Source: Bacteroidales bacterium UBA3623
Lineage (GTDB): Bacteria > Bacteroidota > Bacteroidia > Bacteroidales > UBA932
DNA: 52,215 nt
Assembly: GCA_002373715.1 (NCBI GenBank)
Contig: DFLI01000028.1
Location: forward strand, 1 to 52,215
Direction of reading: 5' to 3'
The position numbers and the translations under genes were made by a program. Every line of letters starts with the position of its first letter. Position 1 is the stretch's first letter. Of the stretch, positions 24,066-33,177 are shown in pieces. A model generated the notes under the pieces. That model was not told where the DNA came from and did not search any database. It was given only the letters and a program-made list of their open reading frames with translations.

Positions 24066-24938
24066 CTATTGATTCTTCTGATCGGCCACCATTCTTTTGG
24101 CCAGCCTTCTCAGCTGGGCCTTGGTGTGGCCATAACGGGGGGTGAGCTGGTAATACACGCCAAAGGTGAGGCCTGCATCCAGCGGATAAGCGAAACGGTA
24201 ATAATAGGGGGTATACTCTCCTATATTGTTGTACTGAGGCTCCCAGAAGGAGTTCCAGCCCCATTTGCCGTTGAGCGTAAGGTGGAACTCGAAGGGATTG
24301 AACATAAGGGCTACTCCAAAGCCGCCCATTACGCCGTAGGTAAGGCGGCGGTCATAGCTGCGGAAGGCATCCACGTACTTGAGGAATTCCTCGTCTTCCA
24401 CATAAGGGGTGTCCAGTAACCTGTGAATCTTGAGGCGGTAGCCACCGTAAAGGCCCAGCTTGGCCACAAACTTGAAATGCTCTCCTATATCTATGTGGAA
24501 ATGGGAGAGGAAAAAGGCCTCCGGAACCGATATCTTGGCCGCGTAGGCACCCGACTCGGTATAGCGGTAGCCCGTTTCTCCATTGGACTTGAATTCGTAG
24601 CCCTCGTAGTTCATCTGGGCGCCGAATTCCATACCCATATTGGGGAAGATGCCAAACATGGTGAAGTGACGCACCACGGAGAAGCCATATACCGGATACT
24701 GCAGATGCCAGCGCACCATGCGGTCCGGGTTATAGAATCCGTACTGGGCGGAAGCACCGCCGTAAACGCCTATCATCCAATAGTCGTTGGGCTTGGCAAT
24801 ATTGATCTTCACGCTGTCCAGATAGGAATTGGTCACCGAATCCGGCAGGGAGAAGAATTCTTCCTCCAGGTTCACCTGCGCCCGGGCAAGCCCACCAAAG
24901 AGCAACAGGGCCGATAGGATGCAGATTACTCTTTTCAT
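24066..24938 (-). CDS. outer-membrane beta-barrel protein, function unknown
   Basis: 290 residues. The signal peptide MKRVICILSALLLFGGLARAQ is followed by a short linker and then about 220 residues of alternating aromatic and polar strands (YWMIGVYGGASAQYGFYN, GLYGGYRLKIHRLL, YGVMGGFGVALMFNPFEFHL), typical of small porin-like barrels of Bacteroidota. Unlike most barrels it does not end in an aromatic residue but in a basic tail (AQLRRLAKRMVADQKNQ). No recognisable function. The start overlaps the preceding lipoprotein gene by 4 bases (ATGA), and ispG follows after one base, so it is translated as part of that run. A structural or assembly partner of the lipoprotein is possible. Confidence 0.75.
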   Translation of the reverse strand: MKRVICILSALLLFGGLARAQVNLEEEFFSLPDSVTNSYLDSVKINIAKPNDYWMIGVYGGASAQYGFYNPDRMVRWHLQYPVYGFSVVRHFTMFGIFPNMGMEFGAQMNYEGYEFKSNGETGYRYTESGAYAAKISVPEAFFLSHFHIDIGEHFKFVAKLGLYGGYRLKIHRLLDTPYVEDEEFLKYVDAFRSYDRRLTYGVMGGFGVALMFNPFEFHLTLNGKWGWNSFWEPQYNNIGEYTPYYYRFAYPLDAGLTFGVYYQLTPRYGHTKAQLRRLAKRMVADQKNQ

Positions 24939-26740
24939 TGGAACATCTCCTTTAAGTTAATCTGCCACACCATCTCCGACCTCTCCAGCACCTTGATGAG
25001 GAACTGATCGTTCGGCTTGAAGAAACGCACCTTTTCGGGCTGTTTTTTCTGAAGAAGGATACCGGTATCCACCATGGCGTTCCGGTTTTTATCTTCCGTA
25101 ATGCGAATGCAGTAATTGCCCGTTTTGAGGTAAGGGAATACCACCGAACCGCTTTTCACTACAATGAAGCTGCGGATAACCTTGTCCCGCTTCTCGCTGA
25201 GAAGTTCCACCAGATAGCGGTTGTTCACGCCACTGAGTTCCAGGGTAATGGAGCTGAGCTTCTCATCCGTGGGCAGGGTAACCTTCAGCTCGGTGCTGTC
25301 GTTGTAGAAGCCGTTCACGTCCCGGAACTTGCGGTAGGGGATTTTCAGATAATAATCGTATCCTACCTGGAAGGGCTCTGTGGGCATTACCGTGAAATGC
25401 CGCAGATTGGTGCTGTCACGGGTTACTTTCACCTTGCCCTTGGCTTCCTGCTGGCGGGGATTCACGCTGCGGAAACGGAGGGAATCCCAGGCCTCCTCAA
25501 TGAGAGGGTATTGGAACTCTATGTCAAAGCCGTACTGCTCCACGTTGGTAGGATCTACCTTGGCGGTCATCACGGCAATGGTGTCCTCGTGCTTGCGGTT
25601 GCGGTAGTTGTTTTCCTTTTTCATGAGTTCCGCCCTCACTTCCTTGGAATAGGTGAGCTTGATGAGCTCTTCCTGGGGGCGAAGCTTACCGGTGGTGTCT
25701 GTCTTGTCGTATTTAACTACCAGCTGGAGGGTATCCGGCATCTTGCGCTGGTCGTTCACCCAGATTTCCAGGGAGTCCTTCTGCCGGTTGAACTGACGGA
25801 TGAGTTTCTCGCGGGGAAGGCCCTTGATTCGCATGTCCCGGATAACGGCATCCGGAGCCATGAAGGTGAGATAGGCTGTACGGGGCCCTACGCGCTCCTT
25901 CTTCACAATAAACTGCTTGGTGGGCCGTTCGCGGAAGAGATTCAGCTCTACCTGGGCATGACGGGCCAGGCACAGCGCTGTATCCTTCATGTCGAACTTC
26001 ATGAACTCGTAGAGGCTGTCGTTATACACAATATTGGGCCTCAAAAGGCTGTCCAGGAAGCCCACCCGCTCGGTTTCAGGGTCGTACAGATTGTTGTTGT
26101 TCTCATCCTTAATAGCGTACACGCGGTAAAGGGTGTCCTGGATATTGCGGATGGAGAAGAAGCCCCAGTCGTCGGTTTTGGCAGCCGCTACGGGGCGTTT
26201 GAGGAAAATGGCCGAATCGGAATGGTCCTTATACAGCATTACCGTGGCGCCCTTTATGGGCATCAGGGTATTGCAATCCTGCACAATGCCCGTTACGCAC
26301 ATGGAGTCTATCTGCTTGCCCGTAGAGAACACCAGGGTGTAGCCGGGGAAGAGGTTGCCCTCGTTATTATCGGCCATGGCGCCCGTGAGGTCCAGCGTAT
26401 AGGTGGTATTGCTGTCCAGGTCGCTTTCAAAGCTCACTTCCAGAGACTTACCATGAATACTGGCCTTGGGCTTTTTCTCCAGAGGAGGGGACAGGAAGAT
26501 GGAATTGGCGTCCTTAATCTTCACGTATTCGTTGAAGGTGAAGCTCAGTTTGGTCTTATGGGTGGGCACGTTCACGCTACCCGGAAGCGGCGACACCTTT
26601 TTGAGCACCGGGGGAATGGTGTCCTTGGGGCCACCTGAGGGAGGCGTGGTGGTATTGGCACAGCCAGAAGGGAGCATCAGCGAGCCCAGGATAAGGGCCG
26701 CCGGGATGAGCGGCAGGAATTTGTGCAGGGAATGGCTCAT
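24935..26740 (-). CDS. Ig-like (Big_5) domain lipoprotein
   Basis: 601 residues. Lipobox LPSGC puts the lipid-bearing Cys at 27, so it is a lipoprotein, probably of the outer membrane. A linker TTTPPSGGPKDTIPP leads into a Big_5/SbsA-type Ig-like domain (about 43-140: SPLPGSVNVPTHKTKLSFTF, then YTLVFSTG). A carboxypeptidase-regulatory-like fold follows (about 150-230: VTGIVQDCNTLMPIKGATV). The rest has no domain I can name. Proteins of this build are common in Bacteroidota and uncharacterised. ATGA overlaps join it to rel upstream and to the barrel gene downstream. No catalytic motif seen. Confidence 0.8.
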   Translation of the reverse strand: MSHSLHKFLPLIPAALILGSLMLPSGCANTTTPPSGGPKDTIPPVLKKVSPLPGSVNVPTHKTKLSFTFNEYVKIKDANSIFLSPPLEKKPKASIHGKSLEVSFESDLDSNTTYTLDLTGAMADNNEGNLFPGYTLVFSTGKQIDSMCVTGIVQDCNTLMPIKGATVMLYKDHSDSAIFLKRPVAAAKTDDWGFFSIRNIQDTLYRVYAIKDENNNNLYDPETERVGFLDSLLRPNIVYNDSLYEFMKFDMKDTALCLARHAQVELNLFRERPTKQFIVKKERVGPRTAYLTFMAPDAVIRDMRIKGLPREKLIRQFNRQKDSLEIWVNDQRKMPDTLQLVVKYDKTDTTGKLRPQEELIKLTYSKEVRAELMKKENNYRNRKHEDTIAVMTAKVDPTNVEQYGFDIEFQYPLIEEAWDSLRFRSVNPRQQEAKGKVKVTRDSTNLRHFTVMPTEPFQVGYDYYLKIPYRKFRDVNGFYNDSTELKVTLPTDEKLSSITLELSGVNNRYLVELLSEKRDKVIRSFIVVKSGSVVFPYLKTGNYCIRITEDKNRNAMVDTGILLQKKQPEKVRFFKPNDQFLIKVLERSEMVWQINLKEMFQ

Positions 26741-28980
26741 AGTTCGCTTCGGCTTACATTCTCTATGCCTTCAATGGAGGCGAGTTTCTTTATCATCTTG
26801 TCCAAAATGTCTTTGGAATTCACATACAGGTCTATATAACCTTCAAACAGACCGTCTTCGGCCGCCAGGTTAAGCCGGCGCATATTCACGCCCATCACCA
26901 GCGATACACGGCGGGTAATTTCGTTGAGCATGCCCACGCGGTCCAGGCCCCGGAGGCTGATGCGCACCAGGAAGGAGCTGTCCTCGGCCTGTTCCAGCCA
27001 CTTGGGAACCACCACCCAGTCTCCGTGACGGGCGGCAATGCGGTCTGCCACGGCGCAGGTTTTCTTGTGTACGGTAATAGTGCCGTCGGGGGCTTTAATA
27101 CCTACCACAGCATCTCCCGGAATGGGATTGCAGCAGGTGGCAATGGCAAAATGAGGGGCATCCGGATCTGTAGAACCAATAATAAAGGTTTCGCCGGACT
27201 TCTCCTCCTTGTTCTCACTGCGGAACACCCTGCGAATCCAGGAACGCTTGCTGCCGGAAGAACGCTTCAAGATATCGGGAAGGTTGTCCAGGGTTATCTG
27301 GCCAATGCCGATGGCATAGTAAAGCTCTTCGCGGGTGCCCATTCCATAGGCGGCATCCAGGCGCTGGAGCGTGGCTTCATCGGCCTCATACCCCAGTTCC
27401 TGGATGGCCGTTTCCAGCGTTGTGCGGCCATATTCCACCGTTTGCTTGCGCTGGGCCTTGAAATAATCCGTGACAATGGTGCGGGCGCGGTGCGTTTGCA
27501 GGAACTTGAGCCATTCGGGCTGGGGCTTGCCGTCTTCGACCGTAATAATCTCTACCTTGTCTCCGGTGTGCAGCTCTTCGCTCAGTTTTACAAGCTTCTG
27601 GTTCACTTTGGCGGCTATGGCCTTGTTGCCCACCTCCGTATGGATGGCATAGGCAAAATCCAGTGCCGTAGAGCCCTTGGGCAGGCTGCGCTGCTCTCCG
27701 CGGGGCGTGAAGACATAGATATCGGTGGAGATGAGGTCGTTGTGGATGATGTCCAGCAGCTCCAGGGCATTTACGTCCGGATTCACCAGGATATCCTTGA
27801 TGCGGTCCAGCCAGGCATCCATCTCGTAGTCTCCCTCTCCCATGATGCCGTGCTGCTTGTAGATCCAGTGGGCGGCGATACCCTTTTCGGCAATGTCGTC
27901 CATGCGGCGGGTTCGGATTTGCACCTCTACCCAAACGCCGGAATTGCTGAGCAGCGTGCAGTGCAGGGCCTCATAGCCGTTGGATTTAGGATGTTTCACC
28001 CAGTCTCTCAGGCGATTAGGCATATAGCGGTAGATACCCGTAATGATGGAGAAAATATGGTAGCACTGGTCTCGTTCGCTCTCGGGAGAGTTGGGGTCCG
28101 TTTCGAAGATGATGCGGATGGCATACAAGTCGTAAACTTCCTCGAAGCTTACGCCCTTGGTCTGCATCTTTTGCCAGACCGAGTAGGGCGTTTTGATGCG
28201 CTTTTTAATCTCAAAATGGAAGCCTGCTTTCTCCAGGGCTGCCTCAATGGGCACCACAAATTCGGCCATTTCCCGGCCCTTTTCTTCAATGCCGCGGTCA
28301 ATTTTAGCCTTGATATCGGCATAGGCGTCAGGCTCCTTATATTGCAGCCAGATGTTCTCCAGCTCGGTTTTTATGCTGTACAAGCCCAGGCGGTGAGCCA
28401 GCGGAATGAAGATGAACATGGTCTCAGAGAGAATCTTGTCCCTCTTGTGTTCCGGCATATGCTCTATGGTGCGGCAATTGTGCAGGCGGTCTGCCAGTTT
28501 GATCAGAACCACCCTTACGTCGTCGTTCAGGGTGAGCAGAATGCGCTTGAAATTCTCAGCCTGGAGGCTTTGCTGGGAAATATCCGTTCCTTTGGTCTTC
28601 TGCTCGGTATCCAGCACGTTCTTAATCTTGGTAAGGCCATCTACCAGCGAGGCAATCTTATCTCCAAAGCGCACCCGGATGTCTTCCACGGTATAATCTG
28701 TGTCTTCCACCACGTCGTGGAGGAGGGCGGCCGATATGGACTTGTAACCCAGGCCGATGTCGTCCACAACAATTTGCGCCACGGCAATGGGATGCAGCAT
28801 ATACGGTTCTCCGCTGCGGCGCCTTACATTGCGATGGGCGTCGTTCGCAAAGTCAAAGGCCCTGCGAACCACTTCCATCTCCTGCTCATTGGCACATCGC
28901 TTCTGGGCCGATGCCTTCAGCACCTCCCAATCCCTCGAGATAAGCTCGTAATCTATCTCTCCAAACTCGGAAAAGCTCAT
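26737..28980 (-). CDS. bifunctional (p)ppGpp synthetase/hydrolase (RelA/SpoT family)
   Basis: 747 residues, full length. Makes and degrades the alarmone (p)ppGpp. The hydrolase HD domain is intact: GEPYMLHPIAVAQIV with a metal His at 63, and LLHDVVEDTDYT with His88-Asp89. The synthetase domain is seen as RIKTPYSVWQKMQTKGVSFE, DLYAIRII, and later KSNGYEALHCTLL. C-terminal TGS (VFTPRGEQRSLPKGSTALDF), a zinc/helical region (ATCCNPIPGDAVVGI) and an ACT domain at the end. Both halves look active, so it is a Rel/SpoT-type enzyme. ATGA overlaps on both sides couple it to yihY and the Ig lipoprotein. Confidence 0.95.
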   Translation of the reverse strand: MSFSEFGEIDYELISRDWEVLKASAQKRCANEQEMEVVRRAFDFANDAHRNVRRRSGEPYMLHPIAVAQIVVDDIGLGYKSISAALLHDVVEDTDYTVEDIRVRFGDKIASLVDGLTKIKNVLDTEQKTKGTDISQQSLQAENFKRILLTLNDDVRVVLIKLADRLHNCRTIEHMPEHKRDKILSETMFIFIPLAHRLGLYSIKTELENIWLQYKEPDAYADIKAKIDRGIEEKGREMAEFVVPIEAALEKAGFHFEIKKRIKTPYSVWQKMQTKGVSFEEVYDLYAIRIIFETDPNSPESERDQCYHIFSIITGIYRYMPNRLRDWVKHPKSNGYEALHCTLLSNSGVWVEVQIRTRRMDDIAEKGIAAHWIYKQHGIMGEGDYEMDAWLDRIKDILVNPDVNALELLDIIHNDLISTDIYVFTPRGEQRSLPKGSTALDFAYAIHTEVGNKAIAAKVNQKLVKLSEELHTGDKVEIITVEDGKPQPEWLKFLQTHRARTIVTDYFKAQRKQTVEYGRTTLETAIQELGYEADEATLQRLDAAYGMGTREELYYAIGIGQITLDNLPDILKRSSGSKRSWIRRVFRSENKEEKSGETFIIGSTDPDAPHFAIATCCNPIPGDAVVGIKAPDGTITVHKKTCAVADRIAARHGDWVVVPKWLEQAEDSSFLVRISLRGLDRVGMLNEITRRVSLVMGVNMRRLNLAAEDGLFEGYIDLYVNSKDILDKMIKKLASIEGIENVSRSEL

Positions 28981-30014
28981 AGCTTCTTGGTGTTTTTTTG
29001 AAACCGTTCCTTGCGTCCGCGAACGGCTTCAGCATTCATTTCATCAAGTTTTTCTATAGTAATCTTATGCTGGTCCACATTCTGGAAAGCATAAGAAAGT
29101 TCGGCTCCGGAAAGGATGATGGACCATCCCAGGTCCAGCCAGATCATGAAGAGGGGAATGGCCGCCAGCACACCGTAAACGGCGCTCTGCTTGGCCACCA
29201 TTACCTGCGTTTCCAGGTACAGGTACTGCACCGCCGTAAAGACAATGCCCGACAGAAGGGCCGCCTTGAAGGCGTGCTTGGTGTGAACATGCGTGCCCGG
29301 GATGTATTTGAACATGGCGGTAAGGATGAGGATTACAATGCCCGCAAACAGCAGCCAGGAGGCAAAATTCTTCAGATGCTCTGAGATGTAGAGCTGATTG
29401 GTGAAAATCAGATCCAGCACGTGGGAATACACCACCGAACCCGAGAAGAAGATGATAACCACGAAAGGAGCCAGGATGGTAATCCCTATCACAATGCCTA
29501 TCATCTTGAAGAAGCTGGGCTCCCGTTCCACCTTCCACACGTTGTTGAATACCTGGCGTACGGTAATCATCAGCGACAGCACAACCCACACGAAGGTAAA
29601 CATGGAGATGAAACCGAACAGACCGCTCTGGGCTGTGGTCACAATATTATCGGCCGCCGTCAGGAGGGATTCAACTATGCTCTCGTCTCCCAGGTTGCTG
29701 GTGATAATCTGGGCAAACTTATCCCGCAGGCCCAGGCCGTCGGTAAGGTAAAAGCCTATGGCAATGGCCGGCACCACCGACATCATGCTGCGATAGGCCA
29801 GGGCGGTTATCTGATAGCCGATTTTCTGGGTGGAGAAGGTGTTAATCATGAGCACCACCGTCTTGGCATCCCGTACCAGACGGGCCTTGGCGTGGGAGAA
29901 GTCTTCCTCGTTGAGCAGCCAGAGGTCGTGCGTGAGGAAACGATAAATGCGTGTAATCCAGATGGAAACCCACCTGAAAAACACTTCACATTTATGCACC
30001 AACTTCTTGAACAT
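28977..30014 (-). CDS. YihY/BrkB family inner-membrane protein
   Basis: 345 residues. Six or so hydrophobic segments between residues 70 and 310, with the family signature YGVLAAIPLFMIWLDLGWS, then SGAELSYA near the C-terminus and ITALAYRSMMSVVPAIAIGF near residue 70. The family was once annotated as ribonuclease BN in error; its role is unknown, with proposed links to envelope or transport. Basic N- and C-terminal tails are cytoplasmic by charge. It overlaps ligA by one base (TGATG) and rel by four, so it is translated within the run. Confidence 0.9.
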   Translation of the reverse strand: MFKKLVHKCEVFFRWVSIWITRIYRFLTHDLWLLNEEDFSHAKARLVRDAKTVVLMINTFSTQKIGYQITALAYRSMMSVVPAIAIGFYLTDGLGLRDKFAQIITSNLGDESIVESLLTAADNIVTTAQSGLFGFISMFTFVWVVLSLMITVRQVFNNVWKVEREPSFFKMIGIVIGITILAPFVVIIFFSGSVVYSHVLDLIFTNQLYISEHLKNFASWLLFAGIVILILTAMFKYIPGTHVHTKHAFKAALLSGIVFTAVQYLYLETQVMVAKQSAVYGVLAAIPLFMIWLDLGWSIILSGAELSYAFQNVDQHKITIEKLDEMNAEAVRGRKERFQKNTKKL

Positions 30015-32077
30015 CAGAACAAGGTTAATTCTTGATCGCTTCCGTCATTCCCGGCTTGACCGGGAATCTCTCCAATCATTGCCCTGAACTTCTCCTCATC
30101 AATGACTTCCACGCCCAAATCGGCCGCTTTCTTAAGCTTTTCAGGGCCTGGCTTAGTGCCTGAGAGCAGGTAATCTGTCTTGCCGCTCACAGAGCTGCTG
30201 TTCTTGCCTCCGTGGGCCTCGATAAGGGCTTTCATGGCATCCCGGGAGATGCTGAAATTGCCGCTAATCACTATGGACTTGCCCTCCAGAGAAGAGGACA
30301 GCTTCTGGGCCGATGCTTCGACGCTCATCCGGAGCCCGGCGGCCCTCAGGGCCTCAATCTCCCGGCAGTTCTCCACGTCCAGGAAATAGCGGAAGATGCT
30401 TTCTGCAATAACTTCTCCCACCTCGGGCACTTCCAGCAGTTCCTCCTTGGTGGCCGCTGCAATGGCGTCTATGGAACCAAAGTGACGGGCTACGTCCCGG
30501 GCGGTGGTTTCTCCCACAAAGCGGATGCCTATGGCAAAGAGAACGCGCTCGAAGGGCACTTCCAGGGAAGCTTTCACGGATTCCAGGAAACGGGCGGCGG
30601 CCCGCTCCTTCCAGCCTTCCAGCATCACTAACTGGTCTGCCTTCAGGGAATACAGATGAGAGGGGAGAGTGACCAGGTTTAAGTTATACAGCTGGTCTAT
30701 GGTGGCCTCTCCGCAAAGGATATTCATGGCCTTGCGGCTCACAAAATGCTCCAGACGGCCCTTGATTTGGGTGGGACAGCCCTTGCTGTTGGGGCAGAAC
30801 CACTTGGCTTCGCCTTCTTCGCGCACCAGAGGAGTGCCGCAGTCCGGGCAAACCTTCGGGAATACGGGGACACGGGCCCCGGGTTCCCGCTTGGATTCTT
30901 CCACGCCGGTTATCTTGGGAATAATCTCTCCGCCTTTTTCCACGTACACCCAGTCTCCTTCATGGATGTCCAGGGTACGGATCTGGTCTTCGTTCACCAG
31001 GGTGGCGCGTTTGACCATGGTACCGCTGAGCAGAACCGGTTCCAGATTGGCTACCGGGGTAACGGCGCCGGTGCGGCCCACCTGGTAGTCTATGCTCAGA
31101 ATGGGCGTGCAGGCCTGCTCCGCCTTGAATTTATAGGCAACTGCCCAGCGGGGACTCTTGGCCGTGTAGCCCAGGTCTTGCTGGCAGTCCATTTCATTTA
31201 TCTTGATAACGATGCCGTCCGTGGCGAATGGGAGTTCCTTGCGCGCCGTATCCCAGTGGCTGATGAAGGCCTCAATCTCCTGGATATTCCGGCAAATTCT
31301 CCTTTCGGCCGATACGGGAAGTCCCCAGCTCTGGGCCGCCTTCAGGGCCGCATCGTGGGTAGGGTAGTCCACCTGGCCGGTGGGAATGTGGTAGAGGGTG
31401 CAGAAAAGGCCCCTTCGGCCCACTTCTTCCGGGTCTTGCAGCTTGAGGGAGCCGCTGGCGGCATTGCGGGGATTGGCGAAGAGGGGTTCCTCCATGGCTT
31501 CCCGCTCTGCATTCAGGCGGTCGAAGGATTCGTAAGGCATGAGCACTTCTCCGCGGATTTCAAACTCCTCGGGGAAGCCGCTGCCTTTGAGGGTATGGGG
31601 GATGCTGGCTATCTGAAGGGCGTTACGGGTAACGTCGTCTCCCTGTACGCCGTCTCCGCGGGTGAGAGCCCGGAACAGCTTGCCGTTCTTATAGGTGAGG
31701 CAAATGGCCGTACCGTCAAATTTGAGCTCGCAGCAATAGGTAAAAGGCTTGTCCAGGCCCTTGGCGGCCCTTTCTGCAAACTCTTCCACTTCCTCAATGG
31801 AGTAGGTGTTGGCCAGCGAAAGCATAGGATACTTGTGGGGATACTTGGCAAAGCCTGCATCGGCCCTTTCTTCCAAATCCGAGCCTACGCGACGGGTGGG
31901 GGAGTCCGGAGTGGCATACTGCGGATAACGCCGCTCCCAGTCTTCCAACTCGTGCATGAGCTGGTCGTACTCGTAGTCGCTCATGGTGGGAGCGTTCTCC
32001 ACGTAGTACTTGCGGCTGTTCTCCCAGAGAATAGCCTTGAGTTGCTCAATTCTATGTTTGGCCTCGCTAAAATCCAT
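30014..32077 (-). CDS. ligA: NAD-dependent DNA ligase LigA
   Basis: 687 residues from the ATG at 32077, which I prefer because MDFSEAKHRIEQL matches the family start; an in-frame start at 32101 adds eight residues. Seals nicks in replication and repair using NAD. Domain Ia (EYDQLMHELEDWE), catalytic Lys in CCELKFDGTA (about residue 119), OB fold, the zinc finger CPDCGTPLVREE...CPNSKGC, helix-hairpin-helix segments, and a C-terminal BRCT domain (about 590-670: LEGKSIVISGNFS, SSSVSGKTDYLL). First gene of the six-gene run. Its promoter is at 32193-32224, with a palindrome at the expected transcription start. Confidence 0.97.
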   Translation of the reverse strand: MDFSEAKHRIEQLKAILWENSRKYYVENAPTMSDYEYDQLMHELEDWERRYPQYATPDSPTRRVGSDLEERADAGFAKYPHKYPMLSLANTYSIEEVEEFAERAAKGLDKPFTYCCELKFDGTAICLTYKNGKLFRALTRGDGVQGDDVTRNALQIASIPHTLKGSGFPEEFEIRGEVLMPYESFDRLNAEREAMEEPLFANPRNAASGSLKLQDPEEVGRRGLFCTLYHIPTGQVDYPTHDAALKAAQSWGLPVSAERRICRNIQEIEAFISHWDTARKELPFATDGIVIKINEMDCQQDLGYTAKSPRWAVAYKFKAEQACTPILSIDYQVGRTGAVTPVANLEPVLLSGTMVKRATLVNEDQIRTLDIHEGDWVYVEKGGEIIPKITGVEESKREPGARVPVFPKVCPDCGTPLVREEGEAKWFCPNSKGCPTQIKGRLEHFVSRKAMNILCGEATIDQLYNLNLVTLPSHLYSLKADQLVMLEGWKERAAARFLESVKASLEVPFERVLFAIGIRFVGETTARDVARHFGSIDAIAAATKEELLEVPEVGEVIAESIFRYFLDVENCREIEALRAAGLRMSVEASAQKLSSSLEGKSIVISGNFSISRDAMKALIEAHGGKNSSSVSGKTDYLLSGTKPGPEKLKKAADLGVEVIDEEKFRAMIGEIPGQAGNDGSDQELTLF

Positions 32078-32110
32078 CGCTATTAAAAACCCCACGCGCA
32101 ATTTATGCCC

Positions 32111-32153
32111 ACGTTACCCCCTCCCGAAACCCCTCCCCTCGGGGGAGGGACTT
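32111..32153. repeat. GGGGAGGG intergenic palindrome, copy 3
   Basis: Inverted relative to copy 2. It carries ACGTTACCCCC, a second CCCTCCC block and the hairpin formed by CCTCCCC and GGGGAGG, ending in GGGACTT. It falls in the 5' leader of ligA. Confidence 0.65.
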
Positions 32154-32165
32154 ACATAGCATACG

Positions 32166-32187
32166 TATGTGCGCGTGGGCGCACATA
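32166..32187. promoter_or_regulatory. palindrome at the ligA transcription start (possible operator)
   Basis: TATGTGCGC-GTGG-GCGCACATA is a perfect 9-bp inverted repeat with a 4-base centre, placed just downstream of the ligA -7 box, where a repressor could block initiation. It could equally be an mRNA 5' hairpin. Confidence 0.45.
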
Positions 32188-32192
32188 AAGCA

Positions 32193-32224
32193 CAAAGTTA
32201 ATAAAAAACTCTTACCTTTCCAAA
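32193..32224 (-). promoter_or_regulatory. ligA operon promoter
   Basis: On the minus strand: TTTG (32221-32224), 20 bases, TAACTTTG (32193-32200). The leader is about 110 bases and carries a palindrome and an intergenic repeat. Confidence 0.65.
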
Positions 32225-32239
32225 GGAGGCAGGGGAGAC

Positions 32240-33094
32240 TTAGCCCAGATTTGCATCCATCCGCCCCTTGCAGAAGGCAAGGAACTGGGGATCGTTATAG
32301 GGATGGAAGAAATAGGTGCGCACTACGTCCAGGGCGGCGTAGGGGTGCAGTTTCTGCTCCAGAGCCGCCACATCGGCCTGTCCTGTATAGGCCTTGGCAA
32401 AGGCCTTCCAGAAGGAGGCCATCTGCTCCGGGCTCATATGGGTAAGTTCCTGTACGGCGGGGATAACGCTGTCTTCCATCATCATCTTGTACAGATGGGC
32501 CAGGTCTATCACCGGGTCTCCCACACACAGCCAGCCCAGATCTATCCAATAGGGCTTGCCCTGGGACAGAATGAGGTTTCCCGGCTGGAAATCTCCATGG
32601 ACGGCGGTGCCTGTATCGGCCATTTCTTCCACCAAAGAGACCAGGCGACTTCTTTGAGCTTCAGTTACAAACGGAGCATAAGCTACAGCTTTCCGCAAAA
32701 TAGATTTGAGGGAAGGGACATAGCGGCTCTCGGAGAGGGGATGGGCGTGAAGCTCATGGCCATATCGGGCCATCAGGGCGGCATATTCGGGAATGCGCGC
32801 CGGATTGTCTGCACAAAGGCGGGAGAAGGACACCTTGCCCTCTATCTTTTCCGAAATATAGCCGTGCTCCTGGCCGTTGCGCACTATTTCATACACCCGG
32901 GGCGTGGGCAAGCCGGCCTCAAACGCCGCCTGCGTGGCATAGAATTCCTGTTCCACCTTATCGGCCGACGAGAGTGTACCGTGTACCAGTTTGAGCAGCT
33001 TTCCCGGATGGGCCTCCGAGATGAAAGCCTGCCCGTTAAAGCCTTCGCCTACTTGCGTCCAGGCCGATAAATCTATTTGCGGATAATCTTGCAT
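32240..33094 (-). CDS. aminoglycoside-phosphotransferase-fold (APH) small-molecule kinase-like protein
   Basis: 284 residues from the ATG at 33094; a TTG 17 codons upstream is unlikely. Kinase-like fold of the APH/choline kinase family. Seen: the N-lobe GEGFNGQAFISE (a glycine loop) and LLKLVHG with the nucleotide-binding Lys, then the catalytic VHGDFQPGNLIL (HGDxxxxN) and the metal-binding WIDLGWLCVGDPVIDLA. Substrates of this family range from aminoglycosides to homoserine, choline and sugars. Nothing here marks it as a resistance enzyme. It is transcribed alone from a good promoter at 33115-33146 and precedes ligA on the same strand. Confidence 0.85.
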   Translation of the reverse strand: MQDYPQIDLSAWTQVGEGFNGQAFISEAHPGKLLKLVHGTLSSADKVEQEFYATQAAFEAGLPTPRVYEIVRNGQEHGYISEKIEGKVSFSRLCADNPARIPEYAALMARYGHELHAHPLSESRYVPSLKSILRKAVAYAPFVTEAQRSRLVSLVEEMADTGTAVHGDFQPGNLILSQGKPYWIDLGWLCVGDPVIDLAHLYKMMMEDSVIPAVQELTHMSPEQMASFWKAFAKAYTGQADVAALEQKLHPYAALDVVRTYFFHPYNDPQFLAFCKGRMDANLG

Positions 33095-33114
33095 GGAAAA
33101 TGGTCTTCTCGCAG

Positions 33115-33146
33115 TAAAGTTAGGCAATCCTTTCCGAAATGACAAA
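33115..33146 (-). promoter_or_regulatory. promoter of the APH-fold gene
   Basis: On the minus strand: TTTG (33143-33146), 20 bases, TAACTTTA (33115-33122), one base from the TAnnTTTG consensus. Confidence 0.5.
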
Positions 33147-33177
33147 TACAGAATGCCTAAATATCAAGAAAAATGAC

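Noticed and set aside
27025..29001. A 658-codon open frame antisense to the rel gene
   Set aside because: Composition is that of a reversed coding sequence (His/Gly/Val-rich, no motif); rel is intact on the minus strand.
28977..30014. yihY as ribonuclease BN
   Set aside because: That annotation of the family is a known error. The protein is a membrane protein without nuclease motifs.
32166..32187. Palindrome as an intrinsic terminator for the APH-fold gene
   Set aside because: No T run follows on the minus strand, and it lies at the ligA transcription start.
32240..33094. APH-fold gene as an aminoglycoside resistance determinant
   Set aside because: Only general kinase motifs match. Nothing points to a drug substrate, and the setting is chromosomal.
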